From: a virus
Reading direction: 5' to 3' (one strand)
DNA: 64,000 nucleotides
IMG/VR virus record: IMGVR_UViG_3300009093_000004
Span: 1 to 64,000 of that record
This document shows positions 52,535-60,070 of the stretch, in pieces. Every line of letters begins with the position of its first letter. Within the stretch, counting starts at the first letter, position 1. The notes under the pieces were generated by a model. It was not told the origin of the DNA. It searched no databases and saw only the letters and a program-made list of their open reading frames with translations. The translations under genes were made by a program, and so were the position numbers.

Positions 52535-53997
52535 TACTGCGTATACCTCCCGATCTGGGGCAAGATCCGCATGGGAGCCTTCTCGCGCTCCTCGGAGCGG
52601 GCCAGGTTCAAACTCTTATCCGCCTTGGCCTCAAGGATGGGGATCATGGCCGGATTCACTTCCTGGATCGTGTAGGCTAGGCGTGAGGCGAGGCCATCCA
52701 CGATCGCGGATAACCACCGGTTAGGGATGTTGATCCGCTGCGATAGGTCCTGGACATCCATGATCTGTCGATGTCTCCAGATAACCAGGCAGGCGTTGTT
52801 CTGCTCGTTGATCCCCGGAGTGGGCCACAGGCGCATGATCGGCCAGGGCTCCTGTCGATCGAGCCAATATTGGAAGGGCCGACTCTCGAAGAAGGTGTTG
52901 TTCAGGTTGGCAAAGTCATCGCGTGAGTACGGAGCGAGCGGTACCTGAAACTGGGTCTGGTAGAACCCGACATTGCTCACCATCAGGGTCCCGGACTGCA
53001 GCGGATTCGGAGGAACCGGATCGGCCACTACAGACCACGTCAGGGCAGGAGGAGCGCCATCCAGATCAATCATGGTGGTTTCGCCCGCCTGGGCGTTGGG
53101 CTGAACGCTCGCCACCAAGGTTGAGTCCGCCCACACCTGCACCGGGACCGCAGGACCGGCCCAGGTGATCGACACGGTGTTGATCCGGATCTGGGTGGTG
53201 AAGGTGAAGGTCGGTGACGGACTCAGCTGTAAGGGGTTCTGCTGCCGGATATTGGCCGTCAGGACATCGATAGTCCCCGGAGGCATGGTTACACCGGCTA
53301 GATGAGCGGTGAAGGGCAACAGGACAATGTCAACCGCAAAGAGTTGCGGGCCACGGTTTGCCAGGTCGGAAGTCAGGAACATGAACAGTTCCTGACGAGC
53401 GATACGGATCATCTCATCCGAGATGAGGGACGTTCGGATCTTGCAACGGTTGAAGGCCCGCTCGAAGACTTCCTCCACCGTGAAGGTCATCTGACCGATC
53501 ACTCCACTGGGAGTGATGACCTGCGCCTGCGAATCCCCGTCCGCAAAGAAGGTGGGAACACTATAGCCAATCGGGATGGCGGAGGCGAGGTTATACGGTG
53601 GAGTTGGGAATGTGCTGTTAGCGCCGGTCACATGGTAGGCGCTGGCAGAACTGGCCGTATCGGTTCCGAAGGTGAAAGCCCCCGTGCCTTGTGGGAAAAG
53701 AACTATCTGGTAGGCCTGCCCTGCGATAACTGGGGTTGGAGTCACCGCGAATGGGATGAGGCCTCCGCCGGGCTGAATAGTCTGCGGGGCGGAGTACACC
53801 AGGAGCTGCTGAGTGCCATCGTAGAGCGCCATCACGAACTGTTGCGCGCTAACAGGGTTCAGATAGGCGAAGAGCGTCGAGACCGTCCCGGAGGAGGTGG
53901 CGACATACGGAATGGGAGCAAGGTAGGCCCCATCATTTCCGGATGGCCCCGTTATGGAATAACTGGAAAAGGTCGGATCGCCGCAGAGTACGGTCAC
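52534..53997 (-). CDS. virion connector protein with extra N-terminal beta domain, 487 aa
   Basis: Residues ~175-487 match a podovirus virion-protein type: EEVFERAFNRCKIRTSLISD, EMIRIARQELFMFLTSDLAN then RGPQLFAVDIVLLP..., GFYQTQFQVPLAPYSRDDFA, FFESRPFQYWLDRQEPWPIM then RLWPTPG, and a helical end. An N-terminal ~165 residues (TFSSYSITGPSGNDGAYLAP) form a separate beta-sandwich that may act as a decoration or carbohydrate-binding domain. I infer a tail-tube or head-tail connector part. Confidence 0.65.
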   Translation of the reverse strand: MTVLCGDPTFSSYSITGPSGNDGAYLAPIPYVATSSGTVSTLFAYLNPVSAQQFVMALYDGTQQLLVYSAPQTIQPGGGLIPFAVTPTPVIAGQAYQIVLFPQGTGAFTFGTDTASSASAYHVTGANSTFPTPPYNLASAIPIGYSVPTFFADGDSQAQVITPSGVIGQMTFTVEEVFERAFNRCKIRTSLISDEMIRIARQELFMFLTSDLANRGPQLFAVDIVLLPFTAHLAGVTMPPGTIDVLTANIRQQNPLQLSPSPTFTFTTQIRINTVSITWAGPAVPVQVWADSTLVASVQPNAQAGETTMIDLDGAPPALTWSVVADPVPPNPLQSGTLMVSNVGFYQTQFQVPLAPYSRDDFANLNNTFFESRPFQYWLDRQEPWPIMRLWPTPGINEQNNACLVIWRHRQIMDVQDLSQRINIPNRWLSAIVDGLASRLAYTIQEVNPAMIPILEAKADKSLNLARSEEREKAPMRILPQIGRYTQ

Positions 53998-54001
53998 TGA
54001 A

Positions 54002-54032
54002 GGGCCTCAATGTTAACCTGACACTGAGGCCC
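54002..54032 (-). terminator. perfect 8-bp hairpin within late operon, no T-run
   Basis: GGGCCTCA (54002-54009) pairs with TGAGGCCC (54025-54032), immediately before the 487-aa gene and after the 316-aa gene stop at 54070. No T-run follows on either strand. It may divide the late mRNA or protect the 5' end of the downstream part. Confidence 0.45.
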
Positions 54033-54069
54033 GCTCGACCCGAAGGGAGCATGCCCTATTACCGGGACT

Positions 54070-55020
54070 TTACCCGATTACATCATCCCTATGCACTCTC
54101 CAGGGCTGATATCCGATATTGAGGCGGACGTCGGTGACGGCGGTCATGGGCACGAGAGGCACGAAAGCACCTCCGATCTGTTGCACGGTAAAGACCGATC
54201 CGCTAACTAATAGACCACTTAACTGTAGATCCCCTTGTAGGGATCCATAGGCTACGCTGCCCGAAGAAGAGACCCCAGACATCGTCCCGATCGGGATAGC
54301 CGTAGCTGGACCAAACAGCAGTGAGGTGACCGGCAACGTGCCGCCAAGAGCCCCGGCACCGACCATCTCGCCATAGATCACAGAGCCGCTGTTGATGAGC
54401 CCGGATAGCGAAAGGATAGTCCCAGAGGACTTAAAGGTGTCTCCGGGCTGCGGGACAAACTGGTTCGGGTTGAATGGTGATCCCAATCCAGGGCCTGGTT
54501 GCGGAATAAATCCGATCCGGGGCGGGACCAGGGTAAGTAAAGCCGAGAAAACCGATCCCGAGATCGACAGCCCCGCCATGGGCACCACGAAGGTGGGCGG
54601 GGTAAAGGACAGGGGCGGAAGAAAGAAGAGCGAGTCTCCCAGGACCGATCCTGCTCCCGATCGACCCATGGGGGCTGGGATGTATCCCTGCACCACCTGG
54701 GTGATGATCGGGCTCTGGGAAGGCAGCAACGCAAAGAGCTGCGAAGTCCGATCGGGTTGGCGGACCCACTCCGGATTTTCAACCAGCACCACCTGATTGA
54801 TCGGAACCAGGGAGGTTCCCTGCGGAGGGGGAGAGCCGAAGAGATTGCCGTAGAGGAGGGACCCCGAGGCCATGACGCCCGTCAGAGCCGCCCCGCCGGT
54901 GGCGGGATAGGTCTGACGGAAGGCGTGCAGGGTTTGAGTGCGGTCGGGTTGCCGACCCCACTCTGGGTTCTCCACCAGCACGAGGCTGGTATACGGTATC
55001 AGCCCCGTGCCGCTAGCCAT
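54070..55020 (-). CDS. repetitive structural protein, 316 aa
   Basis: Two copies of a ~35-residue unit (LVLVENPEWGRQPDRTQTLH and VVLVENPEWVRQPDRTSQLF) and at least five copies of a short motif SGSV/L-x-YG-x-L (MASGSLLYGNLFG, INSGSVIYGEMVG, SSSGSVAYGSLQG and others). It has no recognised domain; the repeats look like stacked beta turns. The SGSV motif recurs at the N-terminus of the 105-aa protein at 58658, suggesting co-assembly. Virion role inferred from location. Confidence 0.6.
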   Translation of the reverse strand: MASGTGLIPYTSLVLVENPEWGRQPDRTQTLHAFRQTYPATGGAALTGVMASGSLLYGNLFGSPPPQGTSLVPINQVVLVENPEWVRQPDRTSQLFALLPSQSPIITQVVQGYIPAPMGRSGAGSVLGDSLFFLPPLSFTPPTFVVPMAGLSISGSVFSALLTLVPPRIGFIPQPGPGLGSPFNPNQFVPQPGDTFKSSGTILSLSGLINSGSVIYGEMVGAGALGGTLPVTSLLFGPATAIPIGTMSGVSSSGSVAYGSLQGDLQLSGLLVSGSVFTVQQIGGAFVPLVPMTAVTDVRLNIGYQPWRVHRDDVIG

Positions 55021-55048
55021 GGACTATCCCTCGATAGACGATCCGAGG

Positions 55049-55528
55049 TTAGATTTCCTCGAAGTAGACCTCTGAGGAGGCGCTGTAGCCAGCTCCAGGG
55101 GCCGCCAGAAGCGACAAGTTCCACCGGGCACCACCTGATACCGGGATCCTTTGATCCGGGGTGAAGATGCGCTCGTAGGGCACCACGATCGAGATGTAGT
55201 CCGCTCCAGGCCAGATGACTCCAGAGGTGCCGGGGGTGGTCACACCGGAGTTACAGGTGGTCGCTGCTGCCACCGTATTGCGGCGATTGAGCGCTCGCGG
55301 AGTCTGCGCCGTGCCACCTGAGCCAGTGGTGGTGCGCTGTTGCATCTGCAAGCGGATGCGAACGTCCTGAGCTACGCCCGAGGTGATCGTCGGAGCGATC
55401 GTCAGGCGTACTGAGTGAATCAAGATCGAGACGCCAGCAGCCGCGACGAACTCCCAGATGTCCTGCACCGCGTTGGTGATGGTGGTGTTCTCGAAGCTGA
55501 CCGTATACATCAAACCGTTGGCAGCCAT
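55049..55528 (-). CDS. small structural protein, 159 aa
   Basis: Beta-rich (MAANGLMYTVSFENTTITNA; AAAGVSILIHSVRLTIAPTI; DVRIRLQMQQRTTTGSGGTA) and ends NLSLLAAPGAGYSASSEVYF. This resembles a widespread phage virion family with an N-terminal VSF...TA.QD.FE pattern. It may be a tail or capsid decoration. Confidence 0.65.
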   Translation of the reverse strand: MAANGLMYTVSFENTTITNAVQDIWEFVAAAGVSILIHSVRLTIAPTITSGVAQDVRIRLQMQQRTTTGSGGTAQTPRALNRRNTVAAATTCNSGVTTPGTSGVIWPGADYISIVVPYERIFTPDQRIPVSGGARWNLSLLAAPGAGYSASSEVYFEEI

Positions 55529-55537
55529 GGAAGCCTC

Positions 55538-56254
55538 TTAGATGAAATGCCTGACGTAGTTGGGATATGGGAGACGGGCGAAAGCACTTGAGCCGGCAGC
55601 AGCCTTCACAGCGAGGATGTATCCGGCGCCAATATTGGCGGAGCTACTTGTCCATGTGGTGGTGACGCCCGTCGTCCCGACGTTCTCTTGATACTCGATA
55701 CCACCGGTCATGAAGAACCGACCATCGGCATTCGATATGGATCCCGGAAGGGTGAAGCCAGAGCCCGCTGTGTAGGTAAGCGACCGACCACCACTAACAC
55801 CCTCGTCATCCCAGAAGAGGGCGATGATGTCATCACCGGTTACGCTTTGGCTGGCCGTAGCGCCACCGGTGTGATTGGTGACTCCCGTGGACTCACTGGT
55901 GTATCCAGAAGCATCGATTGCAGAAGCCGTGGCTCGTCCAGAAAGGCCGATCACCGCTAGGAAGGCTATGTCAGCGGAAGCGAAGTTAGCTGTGAAGGTC
56001 TGGGATGCACTCACCGTGGGGTTGGTGACCGTATAGCAATAGGCTCTGGCGTTTGTGCCGGTGATCGTCTGAGGAGTGGTGCTCGGATGCGCCACCCAGG
56101 TATTTGAGGAGCTATCGACAAAGCTACTAACCGTGTTACTGGCAGGCACCACGATAATAGAGGCTAGGAAGTTCGAGCCGCTGAAGTTTGTGGCCGCTGA
56201 AGCTAGCGAGCTGGCCGCTGCCGTAGTTGCCTTGACTCCCTGGTTGAAGGCCAT
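55538..56254 (-). CDS. beta-sandwich structural protein, 238 aa
   Basis: Starts MAFNQGVKATTAAASSLASA; beta strands with SFVDSSSNTWVAHPSTTPQT, AYCYTVTNPTVSASQTFTAN and a final GAGYILAVKAAAGSSAFARL. The pattern (DxxxNxWxxxxxxxxxNxxxxxYYxxNxxxxxxHTxT) fits a common phage/bacterial surface beta-sandwich family. Probably a tail accessory or carbohydrate-binding protein. Confidence 0.6.
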   Translation of the reverse strand: MAFNQGVKATTAAASSLASAATNFSGSNFLASIIVVPASNTVSSFVDSSSNTWVAHPSTTPQTITGTNARAYCYTVTNPTVSASQTFTANFASADIAFLAVIGLSGRATASAIDASGYTSESTGVTNHTGGATASQSVTGDDIIALFWDDEGVSGGRSLTYTAGSGFTLPGSISNADGRFFMTGGIEYQENVGTTGVTTTWTSSSANIGAGYILAVKAAAGSSAFARLPYPNYVRHFI

Positions 56255-57315
56255 TACTGCACCGTGACCGGGTAGGCAATAACCTCAACACCGTTTGCAT
56301 TAAACATATGGATCCATCCGGTGGCGCCGGCGACGAATCCATCGTTTCGGTACGTGAACACAGCGTTGGTATCAGTCCATGCTGTCGGGATCTGCACCAT
56401 GAACTTGGTCGATGAGGCGTAGACGGCATTGTCTGTCATTACGCAGCGCTGGAGGGTCGTATCGACATACGAACAGTCCATCCAGACGGAGCACTGATTG
56501 CCGATTCCGTACTGGTCTAGCCCATCAAATATCGAGATCGCCCAGGTTATGGCGTTGGAAACGTTGTCGTTATTATTGCAGTACCCAGCTGAGCCAGTTA
56601 GTAGGACCCCGCTGCCATCGTAGACCTTCCCCCCGACATTGTCCTTGCCATTGATGATGACTTGGTAGACACCGTTGGTGGCGCCGACAGTTCCTAGCTT
56701 ATAGGCGTACTCGTCGGTGTTCCATACGTTGGCGTTGAGGGGCGAGATGACAGTCCCGAAAGTCTCCTGGCTATAGGATGTCCCGGTCGTAGCCGTGACG
56801 TAGCCCGAGTCGCCTCCCGTGTCGATCCCTGATGCATTCGGACGGATTGTCTGATAGACGTGCGGAGATCCAGTGTAGGCCGCTCCACCTCCAGCACGGG
56901 CATGCTTGAAAATGAAGGCGTTCTGCACCGACCCGACCGTCATAGCCCAGTATTCTTTACAGAAGATGTAAATCGACTGGGAGTTTGGGACATTGTTCCC
57001 AACTCTGGGGAAGGCGGAGGCGTTTGTGGAGGCGTTGACTGGGTAGATACACTTGAGGCTCTTGGTGCCACTGAACGCCCGGTCGTTCGCGACCTGGACG
57101 GTGGCAATACCATCATTGCCCAAGTTGGCCATGCCGCAGGCAAGGTAGCTATCTCCTATGTTCTGCCCTTCGAAGTCATTCCAATACAGCGGAGCAGCGG
57201 TGGCCTTGGATCCAAAGCCACCTACTGCTCGATGTACTGTGAGAACACCACTGCTGATGAAGGCGCCATCGCCTTGCACACTGTTGTATCCCCGGTTATG
57301 GGCTCCGAACCACAT
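56254..57315 (-). CDS. lectin/lyase-like tail protein with shared WFGxxNRGY start, 353 aa
   Basis: The N-terminal MWFGAHNRGYNSVQ nearly repeats the start of the 554-aa protein at 523-2187. After residue ~40, the segment DFEGQNIGDSYLACGMANLG begins a jelly-roll-like domain (concanavalin-A/lyase-type) with long beta strands through FMVQIPTAWTDTNAVFTYRN. I infer a tail protein that docks by its N-terminus and binds or cuts a surface glycan. Enzyme residues not identified. Confidence 0.6.
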   Translation of the reverse strand: MWFGAHNRGYNSVQGDGAFISSGVLTVHRAVGGFGSKATAAPLYWNDFEGQNIGDSYLACGMANLGNDGIATVQVANDRAFSGTKSLKCIYPVNASTNASAFPRVGNNVPNSQSIYIFCKEYWAMTVGSVQNAFIFKHARAGGGAAYTGSPHVYQTIRPNASGIDTGGDSGYVTATTGTSYSQETFGTVISPLNANVWNTDEYAYKLGTVGATNGVYQVIINGKDNVGGKVYDGSGVLLTGSAGYCNNNDNVSNAITWAISIFDGLDQYGIGNQCSVWMDCSYVDTTLQRCVMTDNAVYASSTKFMVQIPTAWTDTNAVFTYRNDGFVAGATGWIHMFNANGVEVIAYPVTVQ

Positions 57316-57319
57316 GGGA

Positions 57320-57877
57320 TCAGGTGGCGTACGTCAAACTGTACTGCTGCACGGTCATGGACCCGGTAGCAACCGTCTGGGTGAAGAACATGTCGAAAGT
57401 GTTCGACACAGTCGAATCGAAGCCAGCCCCGGCCGCCACACCACCACTCACCGGCAACGAGAAGATTCCGTTGCTTCCGGTGCTGGCCGTGGGAGAGCCC
57501 ACTACCGCGATCGAGGACCAGACGCCCTGTCCAATGATGGTCGCGTTGGTGGAGTTACCGATCGTGCGCACGGTCAACTCGATGTCGAGCCACCACGGCA
57601 CGTTGGTCTGCTGAGTGGTGTTCAGGCTCATGGCCTGGGAATCAAAGACCACCGCTGAGCCGACACGTATGTCAAACCTTGCGGTGCCCGGCGTAGTCGC
57701 TACGCAGGAGATGATTCCGCAGGCGCGGATGTTGAACCGGTCGCCAATCTTCAGATAGTTGGCGGGGAAGGTGAAACGGGCTGCCGGCGGAAGGCAGGAA
57801 GCTGCCGCCGCAGCGGTCAGCGCGGATCCTGCTACCTGGGCAGTGACTAGGGTTTGGCACCAGCTATTGCTAGACAT
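57320..57877 (-). CDS. structural protein, 185 aa
   Basis: Beta-rich: LLPPAARFTFPANYLKIGDR-like region (PPAARFTFPANYLKIGDRFN), RIGSAVVFDSQAMSL-type strands and a closing FFTQTVATGSMTVQQYSLTY. The combination (xxKxGDxxxI.A.G..S...TTPG....I..G) matches a phage virion family of unknown detail. Probably tail- or capsid-associated. Confidence 0.6.
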   Translation of the reverse strand: MSSNSWCQTLVTAQVAGSALTAAAAASCLPPAARFTFPANYLKIGDRFNIRACGIISCVATTPGTARFDIRVGSAVVFDSQAMSLNTTQQTNVPWWLDIELTVRTIGNSTNATIIGQGVWSSIAVVGSPTASTGSNGIFSLPVSGGVAAGAGFDSTVSNTFDMFFTQTVATGSMTVQQYSLTYAT

Positions 57878-57883
57878 AGATCC

Positions 57884-58582
57884 TTACCAGAGTTTGGCCA
57901 CGAGGGCGCTAATAGCGAACGAGGGAGTGATGTTGGTCGCCACCACCAGAGGGGTTTGTAGAATGATCACGCCAGCGCCCACAGAGGAGGTGTTGACGGG
58001 AGATCCGTTGGCGGAAGTCGTAGACAGCGTGACCGCCGTTCCGGAGACCGTGCCGATGTAGTAGACAGTCCCTTCCGTTAGACCGGAAGGTAGGGTGCCG
58101 GTAGCGGTCGGGTACACAGAGGCCCGGTTGTTGACCGAGAAGGAGGAATTAGGGACCGTTAGGACGCCGGGAGAGGCCGAGGTAGCGGTGAATTCCAGGG
58201 CTGGTCCCGATCCAACCGTACCGGAGGCCAGGAGCGTTCCGGCGCCCGAGGAAGCCAGTCCAATGCCGAAGTGGGTGATCGTGTCGCCGGTCGCGCCACA
58301 CTGCGGGAAGTTGATCGCAGCGGTGTTGCTTACGGTTGCCGGTGAGGTTCCCGAGACCGTGAACCCGCCCGTAGTTCTAGCTACCGCAACACGACCGTAG
58401 TTGGTGTACGCGGTCTCATTGGTCGTCTGAGATCCCCCTTCACCCGGATCCCCGTTGTGAAGAGAGACATAAAGGCTAGTCGCGGGAGATGTCGCTGTGT
58501 TATCAGCGATATTCGCCCAGTTGACGGCCTGAAAGATGAGCTTCAGGACGTTGGATTGTGTGCCGTTGGCAAAACTCGCCAT
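57884..58582 (-). CDS. phage structural protein with LYVSLHNGDPGEGG motif, 232 aa
   Basis: TSLYVSLHNGDPGEGGSQTT then NETAYTNYGRVAVARTTGGF and HFGIGLASSGAGTLLASGTV define a common phage protein family of tail/baseplate or fibre-associated type (LY.SLHTADPG..G.Q...E..Y..Y.R..V.R). An insertion near residues 130-200 is specific. The 7-bp inverted repeat at 58581-58626 includes its start. Role in the virion inferred. Confidence 0.75.
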   Translation of the reverse strand: MASFANGTQSNVLKLIFQAVNWANIADNTATSPATSLYVSLHNGDPGEGGSQTTNETAYTNYGRVAVARTTGGFTVSGTSPATVSNTAAINFPQCGATGDTITHFGIGLASSGAGTLLASGTVGSGPALEFTATSASPGVLTVPNSSFSVNNRASVYPTATGTLPSGLTEGTVYYIGTVSGTAVTLSTTSANGSPVNTSSVGAGVIILQTPLVVATNITPSFAISALVAKLW

Positions 58583-58626
58583 GCAGGATGACTCCGTAAG
58601 GAACCGAAGTGGCGTAAGCCCTGCAT
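58581..58626 (-). repeat. 7-bp inverted repeat at start of 232-aa gene
   Basis: ATGCAGG (58581-58587) and CCTGCAT (58620-58626) are perfect complements separated by 32 nt in the leader of the 232-aa gene, with the stem base beside the start codon. It could limit ribosome access. The long loop makes it only moderately convincing. Confidence 0.3.
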
Positions 58627-58657
58627 GGGGCAGCCAGAAAGATGCGCTACTGTATCG

Positions 58658-58975
58658 CTATCCGCCAGCAGCCGTCGAGAGGGCATTATTCACAGAATAG
58701 GCCCACTCTCGCCACGAACGGCCTTGCGGATAGGGGATGTCGAATGGAGTTAGAGTCGGCTCCTGGGCAATCTGTGTGGCCCAAAGCTCGAAGGCTGCCT
58801 CCTCCATAAGGTACGGGAGGGGAAGGATATGGGCCATCACGTAGGTGAAAGCATGGGCCCAAGTCAGAAGCTCCATCCCGGTTGGGTTAACAATGTCAAC
58901 GTGGAAGCTGGCCGAACGGGTACCGCCGAGGCTCCCTAGGGCTACTGATCCAGACTGGAGGACCCCAGCTGACAC
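58658..58975 (-). CDS. hypothetical virion-associated protein, 105 aa
   Basis: MSAGVLQSGSVALGSLGGTR carries the SGSV-x-x-GSL motif seen five times in the 316-aa structural protein. The rest is helical (LLTWAHAFTYVMAHILPLPY; AAFELWATQIAQEPTLTPFD). Placed among structural genes. The N-terminus may assemble with the repeat protein; function unknown. Confidence 0.55.
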   Translation of the reverse strand: MSAGVLQSGSVALGSLGGTRSASFHVDIVNPTGMELLTWAHAFTYVMAHILPLPYLMEEAAFELWATQIAQEPTLTPFDIPYPQGRSWREWAYSVNNALSTAAGG

Positions 58976-58976
58976 T

Positions 58977-59735
58977 TCAGCACTTGCCGCCCTTCTTCAT
59001 CGGCGTACCCACCATCGAGCCCATCCCGCCACCCATTCCACGGGGCTTCATCGGCTGCTGTCCCATCGAGGGAGTACCGCCTGCGGGAAGCCCAGGGACT
59101 CCTGGCTGAGGCCGACCCATTCCTTTCCCACCGACCATCGCCGGAGAGTGACGGACTTTCTTCATCCCGATGACCGGAGCGCGAGGCATCCCGGTAGGAC
59201 GAGCGATCCCGCCTCCTGCGAAGTAGGACTTGTGCCCCTCGTTCTTGTGAGGAGGGGCATGATGTTTGTAAGGGTGACCAGCGTTCGGATGATGTAGGCC
59301 AATCGGCTTGCTCTCGATCCTGTGGCTACTCTTGAAATGGTTATGGACCGGTCCGCCCTTGGCTTTACGGATCTTGCCGCCGCGCCGGGCCTCAAGATGC
59401 TCTCCCTGCTCAGGCTCCCGATGGGTATAGCCTTCCTGATTCTCATGCGGCTCAGCATCCTCACGCTTGAAGTGCCCGCCCTTGGCGAAGGCCAGGTGAT
59501 TGCCAGGGAACCCCACTTTTAAATCGGGGCCCTTCTCTCCTACTGTCGGAGTTGGGATCTTGGCTGCGGGGATGGACTTTCCCGTCTTGGCATCGGTCGG
59601 ACCCTTGACTCCACCACCCTTGGCGAATTTCGGCTTGCTACGGGTATAGCCGCCCACATGGGTCATGCCTTTGTTGGCCGATCCATGGAAACCATGTTCC
59701 GGTAGGAAATCCCAACCTGATCGCATCTTTCCCAT
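58977..59735 (-). CDS. Gly-Gly/Lys-rich structural protein, 252 aa
   Basis: Basic low-complexity protein with repeated short motifs: KFAKGGGVKGP, AFAKGGHFKRE, RRGGKIRKAKGGPVHNH, YFAGGGIARPTG, PMKKGGKC. The N-terminal MGKMRSGWDFLPEHGF then GSANKGMTHVGGYTRSKPK is the most ordered part. Similar KGG motifs occur in other virion proteins in this window, suggesting a common structural role. Function unknown. Confidence 0.55.
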   Translation of the reverse strand: MGKMRSGWDFLPEHGFHGSANKGMTHVGGYTRSKPKFAKGGGVKGPTDAKTGKSIPAAKIPTPTVGEKGPDLKVGFPGNHLAFAKGGHFKREDAEPHENQEGYTHREPEQGEHLEARRGGKIRKAKGGPVHNHFKSSHRIESKPIGLHHPNAGHPYKHHAPPHKNEGHKSYFAGGGIARPTGMPRAPVIGMKKVRHSPAMVGGKGMGRPQPGVPGLPAGGTPSMGQQPMKPRGMGGGMGSMVGTPMKKGGKC

Positions 59736-60061
59736 TAGGCCCCTCCTGAGTCTCCAGATTGGATGATCTCAAAGGTCACTGACCCAGTGCTAGCTGTCAC
59801 ATTCGCTCGTAGTGCAGTGAAGGGTGCGGTGATCGTGGTACTAGCCGCAGCGCTTCCTGATGCAATCGGAGCAGTGATACCTCCGCCGTTCCAGGTAGGT
59901 GCCACTGCTGGGTTATATGGATCATCCATCGTTGCATCCACGGAATACGTGGCAGTTGCGCTGATAGAGACCGAAATCCGGATATTCGTCGGACTGGCAC
60001 GCCAATCCAGCGGTACGATCTGGGTCCCCGTCCCCGTAATAGTGAAGCGGATCGGCCGCAT
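59735..60061 (-). CDS. small structural protein, 108 aa
   Basis: MRPIRFTITGTGTQIVPLDW then IRISVSISATATYSVDATMD and RANVTASTGSVTFEIIQSGD: all-beta, with the pattern of phage virion proteins (P.D......I...V...G...Y.V..T.DD) often beside capsid genes. Role inferred from location and fold. Confidence 0.65.
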   Translation of the reverse strand: MRPIRFTITGTGTQIVPLDWRASPTNIRISVSISATATYSVDATMDDPYNPAVAPTWNGGGITAPIASGSAAASTTITAPFTALRANVTASTGSVTFEIIQSGDSGGA

Positions 60062-60070
60062 TCAAGCCCC

